A stretch of DNA of 64,000 bases from Hansfordia pulvinata (Eukaryota > Ascomycota > Sordariomycetes > Xylariales), in assembly GCA_006538405.1 (NCBI GenBank), contig BJKQ01000013.1:1-64000 (forward strand), written 5' to 3'. Below are positions 10,611 through 22,719 of the stretch, one piece after another. Within the stretch, counting starts at the first letter, position 1. Each line of letters opens with the position of its first letter. The translations under genes and the position numbers were made by a program. The notes under the pieces were generated by a model. That model was not told where the DNA came from, made no database searches, and saw only the letters and a program-made list of their open reading frames with translations.

Positions 10611-12151
10611 TCAGTACTAGTATCGAGAAAAGAAATGCTTCGTGGAATACGCAGCAGAGAGTGGGAGGGCTCTTACTCTGCCAGCGCTAAGTAGATAAGA
10701 AGGCTAGTAAGCAAGGCTTGTCTGAATACAAATCGCAGGAATATCATCGCCGTGCCACTTAAGACTACAACGGCCGGCTAGGAGGTTGTTGATTTGAATC
10801 GCGCGTAGCGTCTCCAGAAAATGCAACAGGTGTGTTAAGGATAAGGAAGAGGAAGAGGGGTATTTTAAGTTCTCGTAACATTAAGAAGGCCATAAGTATT
10901 TGTTCGGCTCAGACTTCAATGTGCTGATGATTTGTTCGCTTTAACAGAATTGCGAATCGGGAAAGTCTCAGACAGTGGCGGCGTGGCACAGTTTTGGTCT
11001 TTGACTTATTTTGTAATTATTTCTTCATGCATAGAGGTTCAGGCGTCTCATCGCCTTTAGCGCTGGCGAAACCTTCCAGAAGCGATTCAATGGCATTCAG
11101 CGGGATCTGTCTTCTATGTTCTCGGCGAGCCAAACAACTGGAAAGCTTCAATGACCTTGACGCCTGTTGTCTTATGAAGTGATTAGGTCCATGCTCTTTT
11201 AAGCCATCCTCGTAGACTTCACTCATCAACTCACGCCGCCACGCGGCCTATGTGTGGGTCGCGGGGACAACAAGGATTGCTGCCGGTACGTGAAGACGCA
11301 GGTGTTGCTCAGCTTCATCTAGCCGCTCCGTCTTTGATTCCGCCCTAAACCAGAAATCATCAAGGTTGTGGGGACGTGTGAAGGCGCTTCCATCTCAAGT
11401 GATGTACTGATTACAAGCGAGGCTAATCCAAGTTACACCATGTTCCTTCCCTGTCCAACTAGCCTTTCCTCTTGTGGTAACACTGACCAAATGTTTGAGC
11501 GGCTGTTTCGCCTCCAACCGCGCCTAGGATCGATTGGAAACTGGACAGGAAATGATCCCCGTTCCATCCCGGGTGTGGCGAGCATTTCCACCCATGAACC
11601 GCCGATCTGATGGGTTATGTTCCGAAGGTTTTCCTATCTGCTCGATTAAGACCTCCGGCGGCCGCCTGGTCAAACGACACGAGTGGCCGACGCCGGCTGG
11701 GAAAACGCAAGCTCAACAACTGACACAACCAGGACACTGCCCGCCCCAAGCTTGTCCAAGGTCTCTTGTCAGGTGTCAGGACTTCTCCTTCCTACGAGTC
11801 ACGCTCGCTTGGCCTCGTGTTACCCATGCTACCGATGCTGCTCATGCCTCCTGAGCGTGCTCACTATGCCGACGGAGACAGTCAGATGTACCGCAGAAAT
11901 GAAGGCGCGTAAATATCGGCGTTCATGCACGAGAGTTGATGAGAATCAAAGCTGAATGACATTATTCACTGCCAGGAGTAACGGGCCTCTGGTTCCAGAT
12001 GGGCGACGCCCGATCCAGGCAATCCGGTCCTCTTTACAGCCTGTCCACTGGGGACATGCCCAAATCGTGCCTTCAGCTATGTTACCGTTGGCCTCGCATG
12101 TTTCCATCCTGCACGTCGACACACCTGATTTTTGTAGGGCCGGCATCGGCA
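10611..12151. other. Spacer, no supported gene
   Basis: GC-balanced. A minus-strand frame at 11017-11229 (70 aa, with LKLSSCLARREHRRQ) looks protein-like and may be a gene fragment. Other frames at 11368-11955 are low in natural composition. Nothing can be named. Confidence 0.35.
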
Positions 12152-13962
12152 TCATAATGAGTAGCGGAACCCTGGGTTGTCCAACTCTGTCACGTCCTGC
12201 ATCCCCAGCTCCACTGCTGTCTTTTCATCGTTGCTTCCAAGCGCGTCTCTTCTCTTATTCTCTCGCCACATGTATGCATACAACGTCAAGACCGAAGCCA
12301 GCTTGACCGAATACCCGATCAGCATGGCAATGTACGCGCTTGTGTAGTATGCTTTCCGGGGCTGTCAGTGTGCATCGTGGTGGGCTGGGATAGTGACTAG
12401 ACTCACGCTTCTCGGATGAAATGAAGGTCTGCGGACCGATGATGTTACCCACGCAATATCCGGTGAACAGGATTCCGGCAGTCAACTGCTTCTTGGTCGA
12501 CCCCGCAATGTTCGACGACACCATGGTCAGCGACATGCTGAAGCCAAGACCTTGAAAATAGCATAACCAGAGCGCCACCAGCCGCCCCCACTATGGATCT
12601 TGTCAGGCATGTGTCGCAGCTCGAATGGGGCATCCCAACTCACCTTGTCGTCGGTCGGTAATCCCACGAGCATAGCCGCTCCGGCTATGCAGATGCAGTT
12701 GGCCGCCGTCATCGTCAAGCACCTCATACCCGGCCACTTGGAGCACACCACACCGCCTGCGATGAGGGCCAGGAACTGCACCGCTCCACCTGGAATCTGC
12801 ATGTACTGCGTGCCCAAGGTGTCGAAGCCAAAGCTGCCGATGATGATGCTCGTAAAGCTCGTGATTGCGGGATTCGGTATCTGGGCGCCAATGGCCATGA
12901 CGAACAGGATCCAAGTTTTCGCTGCATTGCTTTGTTAGCAAGGGTGGACGCACCTCACCTGGCGCGGCGGACATTGCCCGGTGCGATCCAGTGGCTAAAG
13001 CGCCCACTGTGGCTCATCGAGATCAACTCACGGTCCTTCAGGCATTGGATTGCCTGGTACTTCTTGAAGTGCGTATTCTTGACGCCTTGTCGGTTGCGGG
13101 CGACTCGCTGTGTCGCGATGGCGCGCTCCCGCGGAGTCAAAAAGGTTGCCGTGCTTGGAATGTTGGGGAGGAAAAACAAGCTGAAGCCGCCCAGGACCAG
13201 GCTGATGGCGCCAAAGATGATGAAGACATACATCCACTGCGGAAGCCCCGACTGGATGTGGCCCACGGCGTAGCCTATCAAGCCACCAAACATTGTCGCG
13301 ATGCCGTTCGTGCAGTAGTAGGCCTCCAGTCTCAACGGCTGCTCCTTGGACGTATACCAGATTGACATGATCAGGACAAAGGCAGGGTTCACTGCAGCCT
13401 CGAAGACGCCCAGGAGGAATCGGTTTGTCGCGATGCCGCCGAAGGAGGTGCATGCCGGCGTCGTCATGAGGATGATGCCCCAGATGATGGTGGTCGTCGA
13501 GACGAAGCGCCCGACCGGCAGCCGCTGCATGAGAAATGTCGAGGGGAACTGTGCGATCAGATAGCCAAAGTAGAAGATCGAACCTGTGTGGAAGGTCAGC
13601 ATTGGCGCGCACAGGAGACCATCGAGGATCGACTCACCAAGCCATGAATAGTCCTGGCCCTGCAGGCCCGTTCCAGCTTGGAGACCAAAAGCATTGGCAA
13701 AGTTGAGCGAGTTCTTGTCCAGATACTGCATCAGGTAGATCAGGAAGAGACACGAAACGACGCGGATATCGATCTTCCGCAGCACCCGCTTCACTTCGGC
13801 GTCGTCCGCCTCGAGATCGTTCGCTTGCTGGAAAACGGCGTAATTTTCATCCACCTCATTCGACGCTGGTGCGGACACGTCTTCGCTCGAACTCGTGGCG
13901 TGTTCTGCATCCCGGAGCTGGGGCTCGGGCGCCCCAAAGGGGCCATTCGCGCTCTTTTCCAT
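12152..13962 (-). CDS. MFS permease, Dal5/Tna1 (anion:cation symporter) family
   Basis: Five exons: 13638-13962, 13032-13583, 12644-12921, 12407-12590 and 12152-12351. Introns are 54, 110, 53 and 55 bp, all GT..AG. The spliced frame is 512 aa. It has a polar N-terminus, about twelve hydrophobic segments and a cytosolic C-terminus ending GFRYSL. Family marks are YLDKNSLNFANA in TM1, NRFLLGVFEAAVNP in TM4, TNGIATMFGGLIGYA in TM5, DPKTWILF at the start of TM7, and GNIIGPQTF in TM11. This is the allantoate/nicotinate/pantothenate permease type of fungi. It is divergent from the IDO gene across a 2.3-kb spacer. Tna1 of yeast imports nicotinate and quinolinate, so an NAD-precursor substrate is an attractive guess but not shown by sequence. 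Confidence 0.88.
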
Positions 13963-16290
13963 CTGTGGCAGAGTCCGCCCGGGTCAAGTTGGCGATGCAG
14001 ATGCGCTCGGTCTCGCTGAATAAGACCAGGTCCTGTCGAGGAGTTTTTATCGTTGCGCGTGCGGATTCGAAGTCGCGTCCATCCTTTCCTCAGCCGACAT
14101 CAAAGTGACGGGCATGGCTCCCACGGTCGCGTTATAAGAGACGGGTTTGCGCAAGCCATCTCCGGCTTGCTGATTCACCAACCCATTCTTTTCTGCCAGA
14201 TGTCGGGCATGGGCCGAGCACGCCATTCATAAGCTCGGCAATGGGCCATGTGCAACGAGCTGCAAGGCACGGCAGACAACAGTCCATCGGAGGGGACGTA
14301 CCGAGTTCGAGGCTCGTCAAATGGCGCGGACCGACAGACGAGCCAACGGCGTGCTCGCCTGTTATGGCATCATCCAGGGAATGTTTTAGCTCATGCGGCT
14401 TCAATGGGGTCGGCTTGGGCAGGCCCCGTCTTCTCGACGGTTCATAGGGCCTCAGCCCACCCCGTGCCCAGGATGGCCGGGGCCCAGATGCGCCGAGAAT
14501 GCGGGGCGCCGATTCTTGCTCTGAACAGAAATCCCATTCACCACTACCGGGTAGTTCGATCCCATGTCGGAGAAAGCCCCCGAGAGAGTTCCCGCCGCAA
14601 TCCCAGTGTGCCCGCTCTCTCGTGGCACGAACAAGAACGGCCGACTTGGGCCCGGTCCTCGAGTCGCGGTGCGCTCCGACGCTCTGTGCCGCGCATTCTG
14701 CCAGTCCAGCCCGGCTGAGCCGGCTCAAGACTCGATTAATCGCGCCCCTTCATGGCCAGGGAACGGGCCCAGGCCTGGACACGCGTAATGGAAATGTACC
14801 TGTTGAGTTTCCCTTCACCCGTACGGAAGAAAGAGAAGAAAGACGTCAGTCTTTGAAACAGGCACGCCATTGTGGCTGCAGCGATGGAGGATAAATTGTC
14901 CCGCCACCACCATGTCCGAACATCATGGTGCCTCGGCCAGCCGCTGCGATGTGTTCTTGCCGGGCCAGGCGCGTGCTGCCGAATTTACCGGGCGGTCAGC
15001 TTTCATGCTCCGCAATAGACTCCAGTACGCATGTTTCCTGTGAGACGTCTGCAGATTGTGCAGTAGTTCAGTTGGGCACAGGTGGCAAAGCTGGGTACGA
15101 GTACCTATGTTGACGAGCCCAGCTGCGTCCCCCCTAAAGAAAAGAGTGGAAAGATGACTCGAACGGGGGCAGTGTGGACGGGTGTCTCGTGTTCATCGGA
15201 TTGCTCGCCTAGCGGCTGTGGCGGGGTACACCTGGTGTGGCTCTGAGGATCAAGGCCATTTGTGCTCGGCGGACGTTTTCCAATAATATCACTGAGTGCC
15301 CTTCGTCACCGGAAGGGGCCGTCTGAGGTCTGTCAGCGATTCCCCATGCCAGAGACCATGTGTGCCTTTTGGCGGTTGATCTCCAGGATGAATGGCACCG
15401 CAGACTTGTCCGTTGGCATGGCTCGTGTGTACTCACATCTTCAATGCGCGCGGTGTAATAGCCTGCAGCATCAGCATTACTGCGGTGACCAAGTTAGTGT
15501 TTCTTCAAGAAAGCGTGTTCTGCCGCCTGCCAGCAGTCATCATGCCTACTGTTCTGGCGCCGCTAAAAATTCGAGCTTGTGGAACCCGCTTTGCACGTAC
15601 ACGCGCAATGTGGCACTCGGGCATGGTGCGAGGAGGGGGAGTCTGCGAGGCAATGAGGTCAAGTTGTTTTATTCTTCCCGTGCGGTCATATATTCAATCT
15701 CACTCTTGACCTGCTCGAGGCTGTCACAAGATGAAATAGCCTTTCCAATGAAACCAATGCTCGGATGCGGACCATATCGCTAAGCCCCAGCATGGTGGCG
15801 ACACGACATGAAAGCGAGCGCGCAATCCCGATCATCCGACTTCCGAAGTTCCGCATCTCTCTATCCCTCACAACATACTCGTGCCCCGGCCTTTCGAGCA
15901 TTTGATCGTCACACTTTCCTATTTGCCCCGATTACACGATTTGATATATAAAGAGACCCCGGGTTCCTATTGGTCTCAGGTATCTTGCCGGCTCTATTCA
16001 TGCCATAGCTCCGGGCCGGGTCACCATAAGTGATGAAACCATCCAGCAACACCTCAGCTATCCGAAGTCAGCTGAAGACGACGGGGCTCTACGGCATTCA
16101 TCACAATCCCCCACTCTTGGCAATGGTCACCCATGCATACTGTGGCGCCTGGACAGTCCACAAAGGGAAGCAGTGGAATGAATTTCCATGAGCTGCTGTG
16201 TGCAGATAAGTACGGCCGCCCGCCGTTCTACCCGGCGGATGGTTCCAAACATGAGTGTCTGTTTGCCCATAAAGCAGTGCTCCGTGACAC
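13963..16290. other. Long divergent intergenic region (MFS / IDO)
   Basis: GC-balanced spacer between two diverging start codons. A long minus-strand frame at 14132-14728 and several antisense frames have arginine/proline-biased, shadow-like composition and no splice-supported extension. No gene is called. Likely holds both promoters. A GTACGAGTAC word occurs near 15095. Confidence 0.5.
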
Positions 16291-17644
16291 ATGGCCACCA
16301 TGCCTTTGCTTTCTTCGGCAGAGATCCCTAGCTCAAAGCTCCGTGCCTTGAATGATGAGTTCCTCATCACTTCCAATGGGTTCTTGCCCGACATCGAACC
16401 GCTCCAGCAGCTCACGGACCCATATTACCTTCCCTGGGAGCGTGCTGTGAGGACTTCGAGGGAATCAGACATCAGGCATCTCGTGGACCGCTTCCCGATT
16501 CTGTCAACTAGCAGCCTCCATTCGGAGAGGGATTGGCGGCGTGCCTATGTGGTGCTCTCCAACCTGGCCCATCGCTACATATGGGAAGGCGACAGACCGT
16601 CCGAGGTATACCAGGAGCCCCGACTCCAGAAACCCTGAGGTATTCTAACGCCGGCCAGGTCCTGCCCCCACCATCACAGTCCCACTACTGCAGGTGTCAG
16701 GGCATCTCGAAATAGCTCCCGTGGCGACGTACGCCGGGCTCACGCTCTGGAACTTTTCGAGCGGCCAGGGAGACCCGACAGCGATCGACGACCTCGTGTC
16801 CTTGAACACCTTCACCGGGACCCGGGATGAATCTTGGTTCTACTGCGTCTCGGTGGCGATCGAGGCCAAAGGTGCAGACCTCATCCCACTGATGCTGGAC
16901 GCCATTGAGGCTGGCCAGCGCCAAGATTATCATGCCGTGTTGTGCGCCCTCGGTGTGATGAGGGATCGCATCCACGACCTGACTCGGACGCTAGAACGCA
17001 TGTACGAGCACTGCGCCCCAGCGGTCTTCTACCACCAGATACGTCCATACCTCGCGGGATCCAAGAACATGGAGTTGGCGGGGCTCCCCAATGGCGTCTA
17101 CTACGACGAAGGCTGCGGGGTTGGATCTTGGAGGAAGCTTCGAGGCGGCAGTAATGGGCAAAGCTCCCTGATCCAGTTTTTCGACATTGTCCTCGGCGTT
17201 CGTCACGAGCACAAGAAGGACGACTCCCGAAGCCACGCAGGGGTGAGCGCGCCAGAGCACAATCCAAAGACATTTCACCAAGAAGTCCGCGATTATATGC
17301 CTGGGCCCCACCGGCGGTTTCTGGAGCATGTCATGCGACTGCCAAACCTGGGCGATTTCGCGTCTTGCGCTGGATCCACCGGGGAGCAGAGCTTCCTCGG
17401 AACAGCGTACCAGGAGACAGTCGGCGCCCTCGGGGCGTTCCGTGACTGTCATCTTCGCATGGTGGCGAGATACATCATCGTCCCAGCCAGAGCACGTCAT
17501 GTGCGTGCAGGCGATGCAGGGGATTCGACGGAGACGCATGGCCTGATGAGACCCGTGCCAGAGGCGGTGGGAACCGGCGGTACCGCGCTTCTCCCGTTCC
17601 TCAGCCATTGCCGGCGAGACACCTATTCCGCATGCGAGAAGTAG
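16291..17644 (+). CDS. Indoleamine 2,3-dioxygenase (IDO), frame-broken
   Basis: Heme dioxygenase that opens the indole ring of tryptophan to N-formylkynurenine, the first step of de novo NAD synthesis. Exon 1 (16291-16605) ends in HRYIWEGDRPSE. A 53-bp intron (16606-16658) has a CTAAC branch. Exon 2 (16659-17644) carries WFYCVSVAIEA (distal Ser), HQIRPYLAG (substrate Arg), GGSNGQSSLIQFFD, YMPGPHRRFLE, FRDCHLRMVARYI (proximal heme His, codon at 17450-17452) and GTGGTALLPFL. Between the intron and VSGHLEIAPVATYAG one base is missing in the CCCCC run at 16665-16669. Adding it yields the conserved VLPPPITVPLLQ segment and an intact 433-aa protein. Alternatively a longer intron (16606-16693) keeps the frame but deletes that conserved segment. 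Either a sequencing error or an inactivated copy. Confidence 0.85.
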
Positions 17645-18141
17645 CCGTAGACACATCGAATCAAGAGCATGATGCCCGGTGTCGAGCCCAAATCAGAATC
17701 ACGCCGCCGAGTAAGAATTCTTTGACATTGGATGCGTTCTGTCGCGTCTCGGCGCGCGCAGCCTGCCTCATCCCTGCGCCAGGACCCCACCAAGCGTGGG
17801 CATGATGACTGTGCCGTACTCGTACGAGCACCTAATAAGGTAGCACATACATTGATTCAAGGTAGTAAGCCGCGCACAGCGACGCATACCATCGGGAGGT
17901 CGGAACCTCGGAAATTCGGCCTGGCCTTATTAGCTCCAGGACTCCGGCTGCCCGGGTCCCAGGGAGGAGCGCGATCAGGTTCCTGCTGGGGACGACGCTT
18001 TCTTTCCGTTCCGAGCCATTGACGAGCCGCTACCACCTTGAACACGCCCCAATCATTGCTCGGAACCACGCTTACCTGTACCGCTCTCTGCTGAGACACG
18101 ATCGAGGAGTGGCGCACCAAATCACTCGAGATCCGACGACC
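17645..18141. other. Intergenic, IDO to Zn2Cys6 regulator
   Basis: About 500 bp with no gene visible. Contains GTACTCGTACGAG near 17816. Holds the IDO 3' end and the regulator promoter. Confidence 0.5.
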
Positions 18142-20604
18142 ATGGCTGGGTCGGAGGAGGACGTGACCCCTGTCCGACCACGTGTGGCCAACGCATGTGA
18201 CAACTGCAAGGCTAGGAAAGGTTGCACAAGCCAATTGGGCCCTCACCTCGCCATCCGGAATTCATGCTGAGTGTCTTGTGCAGTGAGGTGCGACGGGAAG
18301 CTGCCTTGCACCTACTGTGCTAGACGCCGACAGGAACTGCAATGCCACTTCTCGCCTGCCGTCCGCCGCCGAGCCCGCCGCTCTGCCGCCGCCACCAGGC
18401 AACCGGCTTCCACCCCGGGCCCCCCGCGTCGCTGGCCGATGGGTCGCCCTCGGGAGATGGCGCGCCAAACACGCCGGCGAGTGCCCCTGTTTCCGAAGAA
18501 CCTCGCGCTACTTCGGCGGGCGAGGAGGAGGCCGACGTGCCTCGAGATGCCCGTCTCATGTCTGATGCCCAGGGCAAGCTGAGTATGCCCCCCAAGCCGA
18601 CCTGGCACAACGTCCCCAAGCTCAAGCTGATTGCTGGGTCTTCTCAGCATTCATCGGCGACTGTGCTCCCCTCTCGTTCTTTCAAACCGTCCGCCAGATA
18701 TTTCAGGCTCGACCCAATCTGGAAGCTTTCTCTACGAATCGGGTCACTTCCCGATCCTGGAAAATGCGAATGCGACAGTGGTTGACCCCGAAACCCTTGG
18801 GCGACCACCCAAGGTCACCCTGGACTTTCTGTCGACAGCACTGGACGGGTTCCAGTCAGCCGTAGGTCTGCAAATGTCCGCGAATGCTACGTAGGCACTG
18901 ACACGACACTTATTCCTACAGACAACTGGCATAGTCGATTTCTTCGAAGAAACCCGGCTGCAGCGAGACATGTCGTCGTGGTGCCGGGCGGAACGGCATG
19001 TTTCCAACGAGATTACAGCCGTGTACTACTTGGTGCTTGCTATCGGCGCGCAGACACAGCGGCCTAACCTATCTGCGACCTACTTCCAGTATGCCAAAAG
19101 CATCGCATTGGGTAGCCTGGGGGGCAATCTAGGAGTCGACACGGTTCAGACCTTTGCACTCATGACGCTGTGGATGCTCCGGGCTTGCCAGATCAATGGT
19201 GCCTTCATGTTCTTTGGTAGGCTTCGCCTGCCCTCGAGTTCCAAGGCCCGCGACTGATTGATGCCGCTTTGCAGGAATCGCCGCAAGGGCTGCGTATTCG
19301 ATTGGGGTTCATCGGATGGAAGTCAACTCACGGTTTGACCCTGTTGTCTGTCATCAGAGGTAAGGACGCGCGTCATCAGATGCGGCGAGATGCGCCACGA
19401 TGCTGGAGCTGGCTAACATCCAAGCAGGGTGCGCCTATGGAAGAGTGTCCGCAGCCTTGATCTCAACCTGAGCATCGCGACCGGAAGACCTCCCGCAACT
19501 TCCGACGTAGACTGCAGCATTCCCTACGACGTCAAGAACACTGGCGACCCTGCCAACGGCGACTTGCTGAATGCCGCGGTCCAGATCCTCATCATTACTG
19601 AGAGGGTCGTTTTGGAGGTATTCTCGCGGAGGAAGATCACGCTCCAGCTGACCGAGGGTATCTCGCGCCAGCTGCGAGAGTGGTCCTCCACATGGCTGAG
19701 TTGGCTGAAGCGCATCACGTCAGATCCTGGAAAACAGTCCGGGAAGCACGCCGCTGGGGCTTGTCATGTGCTGGCGTCGTACTACTACTCGGTCATGCTC
19801 GTGTCCAGACCGTTTCTCATGTATGAGCTGTGCCATCGTTTAGCAGACGATCGCGATATCCACAGAGATCATGTTCATGCCAACACCGGGCGATCAAAAC
19901 TGGCCAACGCATGCATCGACGCCGCATGTCTTCTGTCGGAAAGCGTCCTCCACCTGGTGGAGAGCCGGACGCTGGACGCACGGTCTCCATTGATTGTGTA
20001 GGTACAACAACAGCCACTTCTCGTCGCAGCGGTATTGACTTTCTTCAGACTCTGGCTGTTCACGGCGTCGCTTGTCATCAGTGTGGGCCTCATGGGTGGG
20101 TTTGGGAGGGTGCTGGAAAAGCACGCCCAAATGTCGATCACCGCCCTCACCTCATTTGCCGAACACGACGCCCACGCCGAGCAGTATTGCTCCATCGCCA
20201 AGTCGCTTCTTACAAGCACCTTGAACTACATCGAGATGAAGGAGACACAGGAGCGGCGGCGAATCAAGGAAAACTCATCGCACATCTTCGGTCTAGGCCT
20301 CGCACCGAAGGATGATAGACCAGGTATCCAAGCTGGGAGGGACGGAGAGGCTGCATGCGCCCAACAGCCAACCAGCCAGCACCGGGAACTGAGTTTGGTT
20401 GAGACTGATTTGTCCCAAGACGACTCGCCTTTCGGCAGTCTCGATCCCTCAATCTTTGCCATGAACGACTTGTCGCCAAATTCTCTGGATTTCGCAAGTT
20501 TTGGCACATCTACCCTCGGCGGGACAGAGCAGGTATTCGGCGCGCTGAATATGTTCCCTCTTCTGGAGAGCAATGGTCATATTGATCTGGGCCACTTTCT
20601 ATGA
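18142..20604 (+). CDS. Zn(II)2Cys6 transcription factor, two frameshifts
   Basis: Seven exons: 18142-18220, 18284-18582, 18648-18861, 18922-19216, 19275-19359, 19428-19997 and 20049-20604. Introns are 51-68 bp. The first intron splits the zinc cluster, which reads CDNCKARKV then RCDGKLPC, TYC and ELQC (C-x2-C-x6-C-x5-C-x2-C-x8-C). The middle homology region includes DAQGKL joined to TFIGDCAPLSFFQ, TTGIVDFFEE, YYLVLAIGAQ, NGAFMFFGIAARAAYSIG and GRPPATSDVDC. The frame is lost twice: at the C6 run 18420-18425, and near 18723-18735 before SGHFPILENA. Each needs one added base, and with both added the exon sum becomes exactly 700 codons. Likely a nuclear regulator. Its position between IDO and other pathway genes makes it a candidate cluster regulator, which is inference. 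Confidence 0.82.
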
Positions 20605-20804
20605 GTATCGACGGCTATCAATTCATAACTTATAAGGGAAGGGATGTATATACAGAGCCAAGGCCATACTGCAACATTTTTCAGACCAACGGCTCTGCGT
20701 GAGCCACCCCCTGAATGGGTCAGGACTGATGTTCAGGACGATCAGCGCCTGGACGCTGGTGTGAACCGGTCTTGTTTGACCTCCCCAAGGGCATTTCTCC
20801 CACC

Positions 20805-21529
20805 TCATGTCCCAGGCCCTCCCGGCGAGTCTCCGAGTAAAGGATTGCTCCCACTCCAGCCGCTTGGGCCTTGCTGTGTCTGGCTGGCCGACACCCGGGA
20901 CTTGGCCACGTCCACAATGATGTTCATATTGGAGCCCGGCTGGGCCAGGTCTGGGCCGCACTGCGCAGGCGCCACTCCTTTCGGGGGACTTAGGAAGTAC
21001 CTGTGGTTGAGTGCACCCATACTCTTCCAGAACCAGTACCCTGTTGCGAGCGACGCAGCCGTCCGTATCAGCGACGCGCACATGGGCAATATCCGACAGC
21101 ATCTTCGCTCTCTGAGAAGCCGAATGGGAACGTACCTCCGATTTGGTCATTTCTGGCGCAGTTCTGACTGTACATCAGATCGACACTCTCTCTGATTGCT
21201 GCGTAGGGGATCGAGAAGACGCCGTACACGTTACGCGTGCAGACGGTGATGGTGCAGTCGAGATACCCTTGAACTGGATGGCAAACGGTGCCCTGAGGCG
21301 TGTTGCCGAACTCGAAGCACCCCGTTGTACCCAGCATGCTCTGAGCCTGGCGGCAATTGGCCACCTTGGGACTGGACGATGTGGTGTTGCAAACGACGTG
21401 GTCGACAAGCTGAGGTGGAGGAGCGGGCTGCAATCCCGCCGAGCAAGAGATGAGCAGCGAAATCAGTAACAGCATGGTTGACGCCGCAGCGCAGCCCCTT
21501 GCTGGCAGAGCAAATCTTCTACACGCCAT
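20805..21529 (-). CDS. Predicted secreted cysteine-rich protein (209 aa)
   Basis: Two exons, 21136-21529 and 20805-21040, with a 95-bp intron that joins NDQIG to GYWFWKSMG in frame. The N-terminus has a hydrophobic core (MLLLISLLISCSAG), a signal peptide whichever of the two in-frame ATGs (21529 or 21475) is used. The mature protein has about eight cysteines (VVC, ANC, TGC, TVC, LDC, TVC, QNC, AQC) and ends in a Ser/Gly/Pro-rich tail. The spacing loosely recalls Ecp2-type fungal secreted proteins, but I would not assign that family. It is convergent with the Zn2Cys6 gene, with 200 bp between stops. Confidence 0.6.
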
Positions 21530-22719
21530 TGTGATCCGTCAATTCGAGGTAGTTTGAGAAAGCTCCTGCGCTCGAATACGATAATGGGATCGGAAATGCG
21601 ACATGCTGTGAAATATTCTCTCTAGGGTGGGGGTGTGTTTGGCGTTTGCGCCATTTCCATAATTGTGGCAAAAGTGGTGGTTTTGGCATTGAAATCTCCC
21701 CCTCCCCGCACGAGAAACGCCTTGCAGACATTGAAGAACAGCTGTGTTGATGTAGAGACCGCCTTGCTATGTTAAGATGGCTGAAATGTACCGGCAGTCG
21801 GTCTGTCATTCGTGATAGATTCGCAGCAAAGGCTTCCCACCCAGACAATGTTTCGCTGCCCACGCCGACTGGCCAAGTCACAAGGTGCGAGACTGAGAGT
21901 GATTGCGAGCTCGATCGGCCAGACTAGGCCCAGTCAAAGGGAGGTGTCAAACATAAGCTACCTGTTACGCCTGTATATTCCATTACCTATTACCTATTCT
22001 GCCCGGAGAAGCAGCGTTCCACAGCCGATCTGGGGTTTTTTAGACGGCCGTCAACGGAAGGCGTACAATTCACATCACGACTTGATAGACAGCAAAGCCA
22101 AGCGGCACCGTTTACAAGATCTCTGGGTGGCAGGCATCAAATCGAGCCAGCGACGTTCTTTCACTTTCTCTCCAATTGCCGGGTGAGTTATTGTTTGATT
22201 CATTGATTCGAGCTTCGGTCGTGGACCCCCACACGCGGCAGCCATCACCGCACCAAAAAGTCCCAGTCCGGCGGGCCGCAACTTATTAAGGACTCACAGC
22301 ATAGACTGCCCTTCCTTGGTAAAGAATCGAGAGCTCAGATAACTGCTGTCTTCCACGTCAGGAGGGAGGCGGGGAAGGCGGCGCATGATGTACTACTCCC
22401 AGCATTCCGATACCGTCTGCAGGGGCGCGTGTTCGCCTTCATCAGAGATTGCGAGTTGGCTTCCGGGATGCAACTACCAGTGACGAGAAACGTCTCAGCA
22501 ACGTCCCTGTCCGTGGGCAACACTCGGGTGCAGACTTGTCTAGGTTACCAGATATCGCCTTGACTGGACCAGCAAGCATGAAGCCAGGTCCCAACTGCTG
22601 CATGAGATGTAACTCAAGAAACCGAAAGATCGTCATTCTTTGTCTTCTTTGCGTTGTCGAACCAGAGGCACGGCTGCCAGGGAACGCCCATTGCCTCCGA
22701 AGTCGAATGGATGATAGTC
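21530..22719. other. Spacer, no supported gene
   Basis: Upstream of the secreted-protein gene and downstream of the SR-protein gene. Only shadow-like frames are present. Confidence 0.45.

Noticed and set aside
14132..14728. 198-aa minus-strand open frame between the permease and IDO
   Set aside because: Arg/Pro/Ser-biased composition, overlapping equally long frames on both strands, no domain and no splice-supported extension. Typical of GC-rich spacer.
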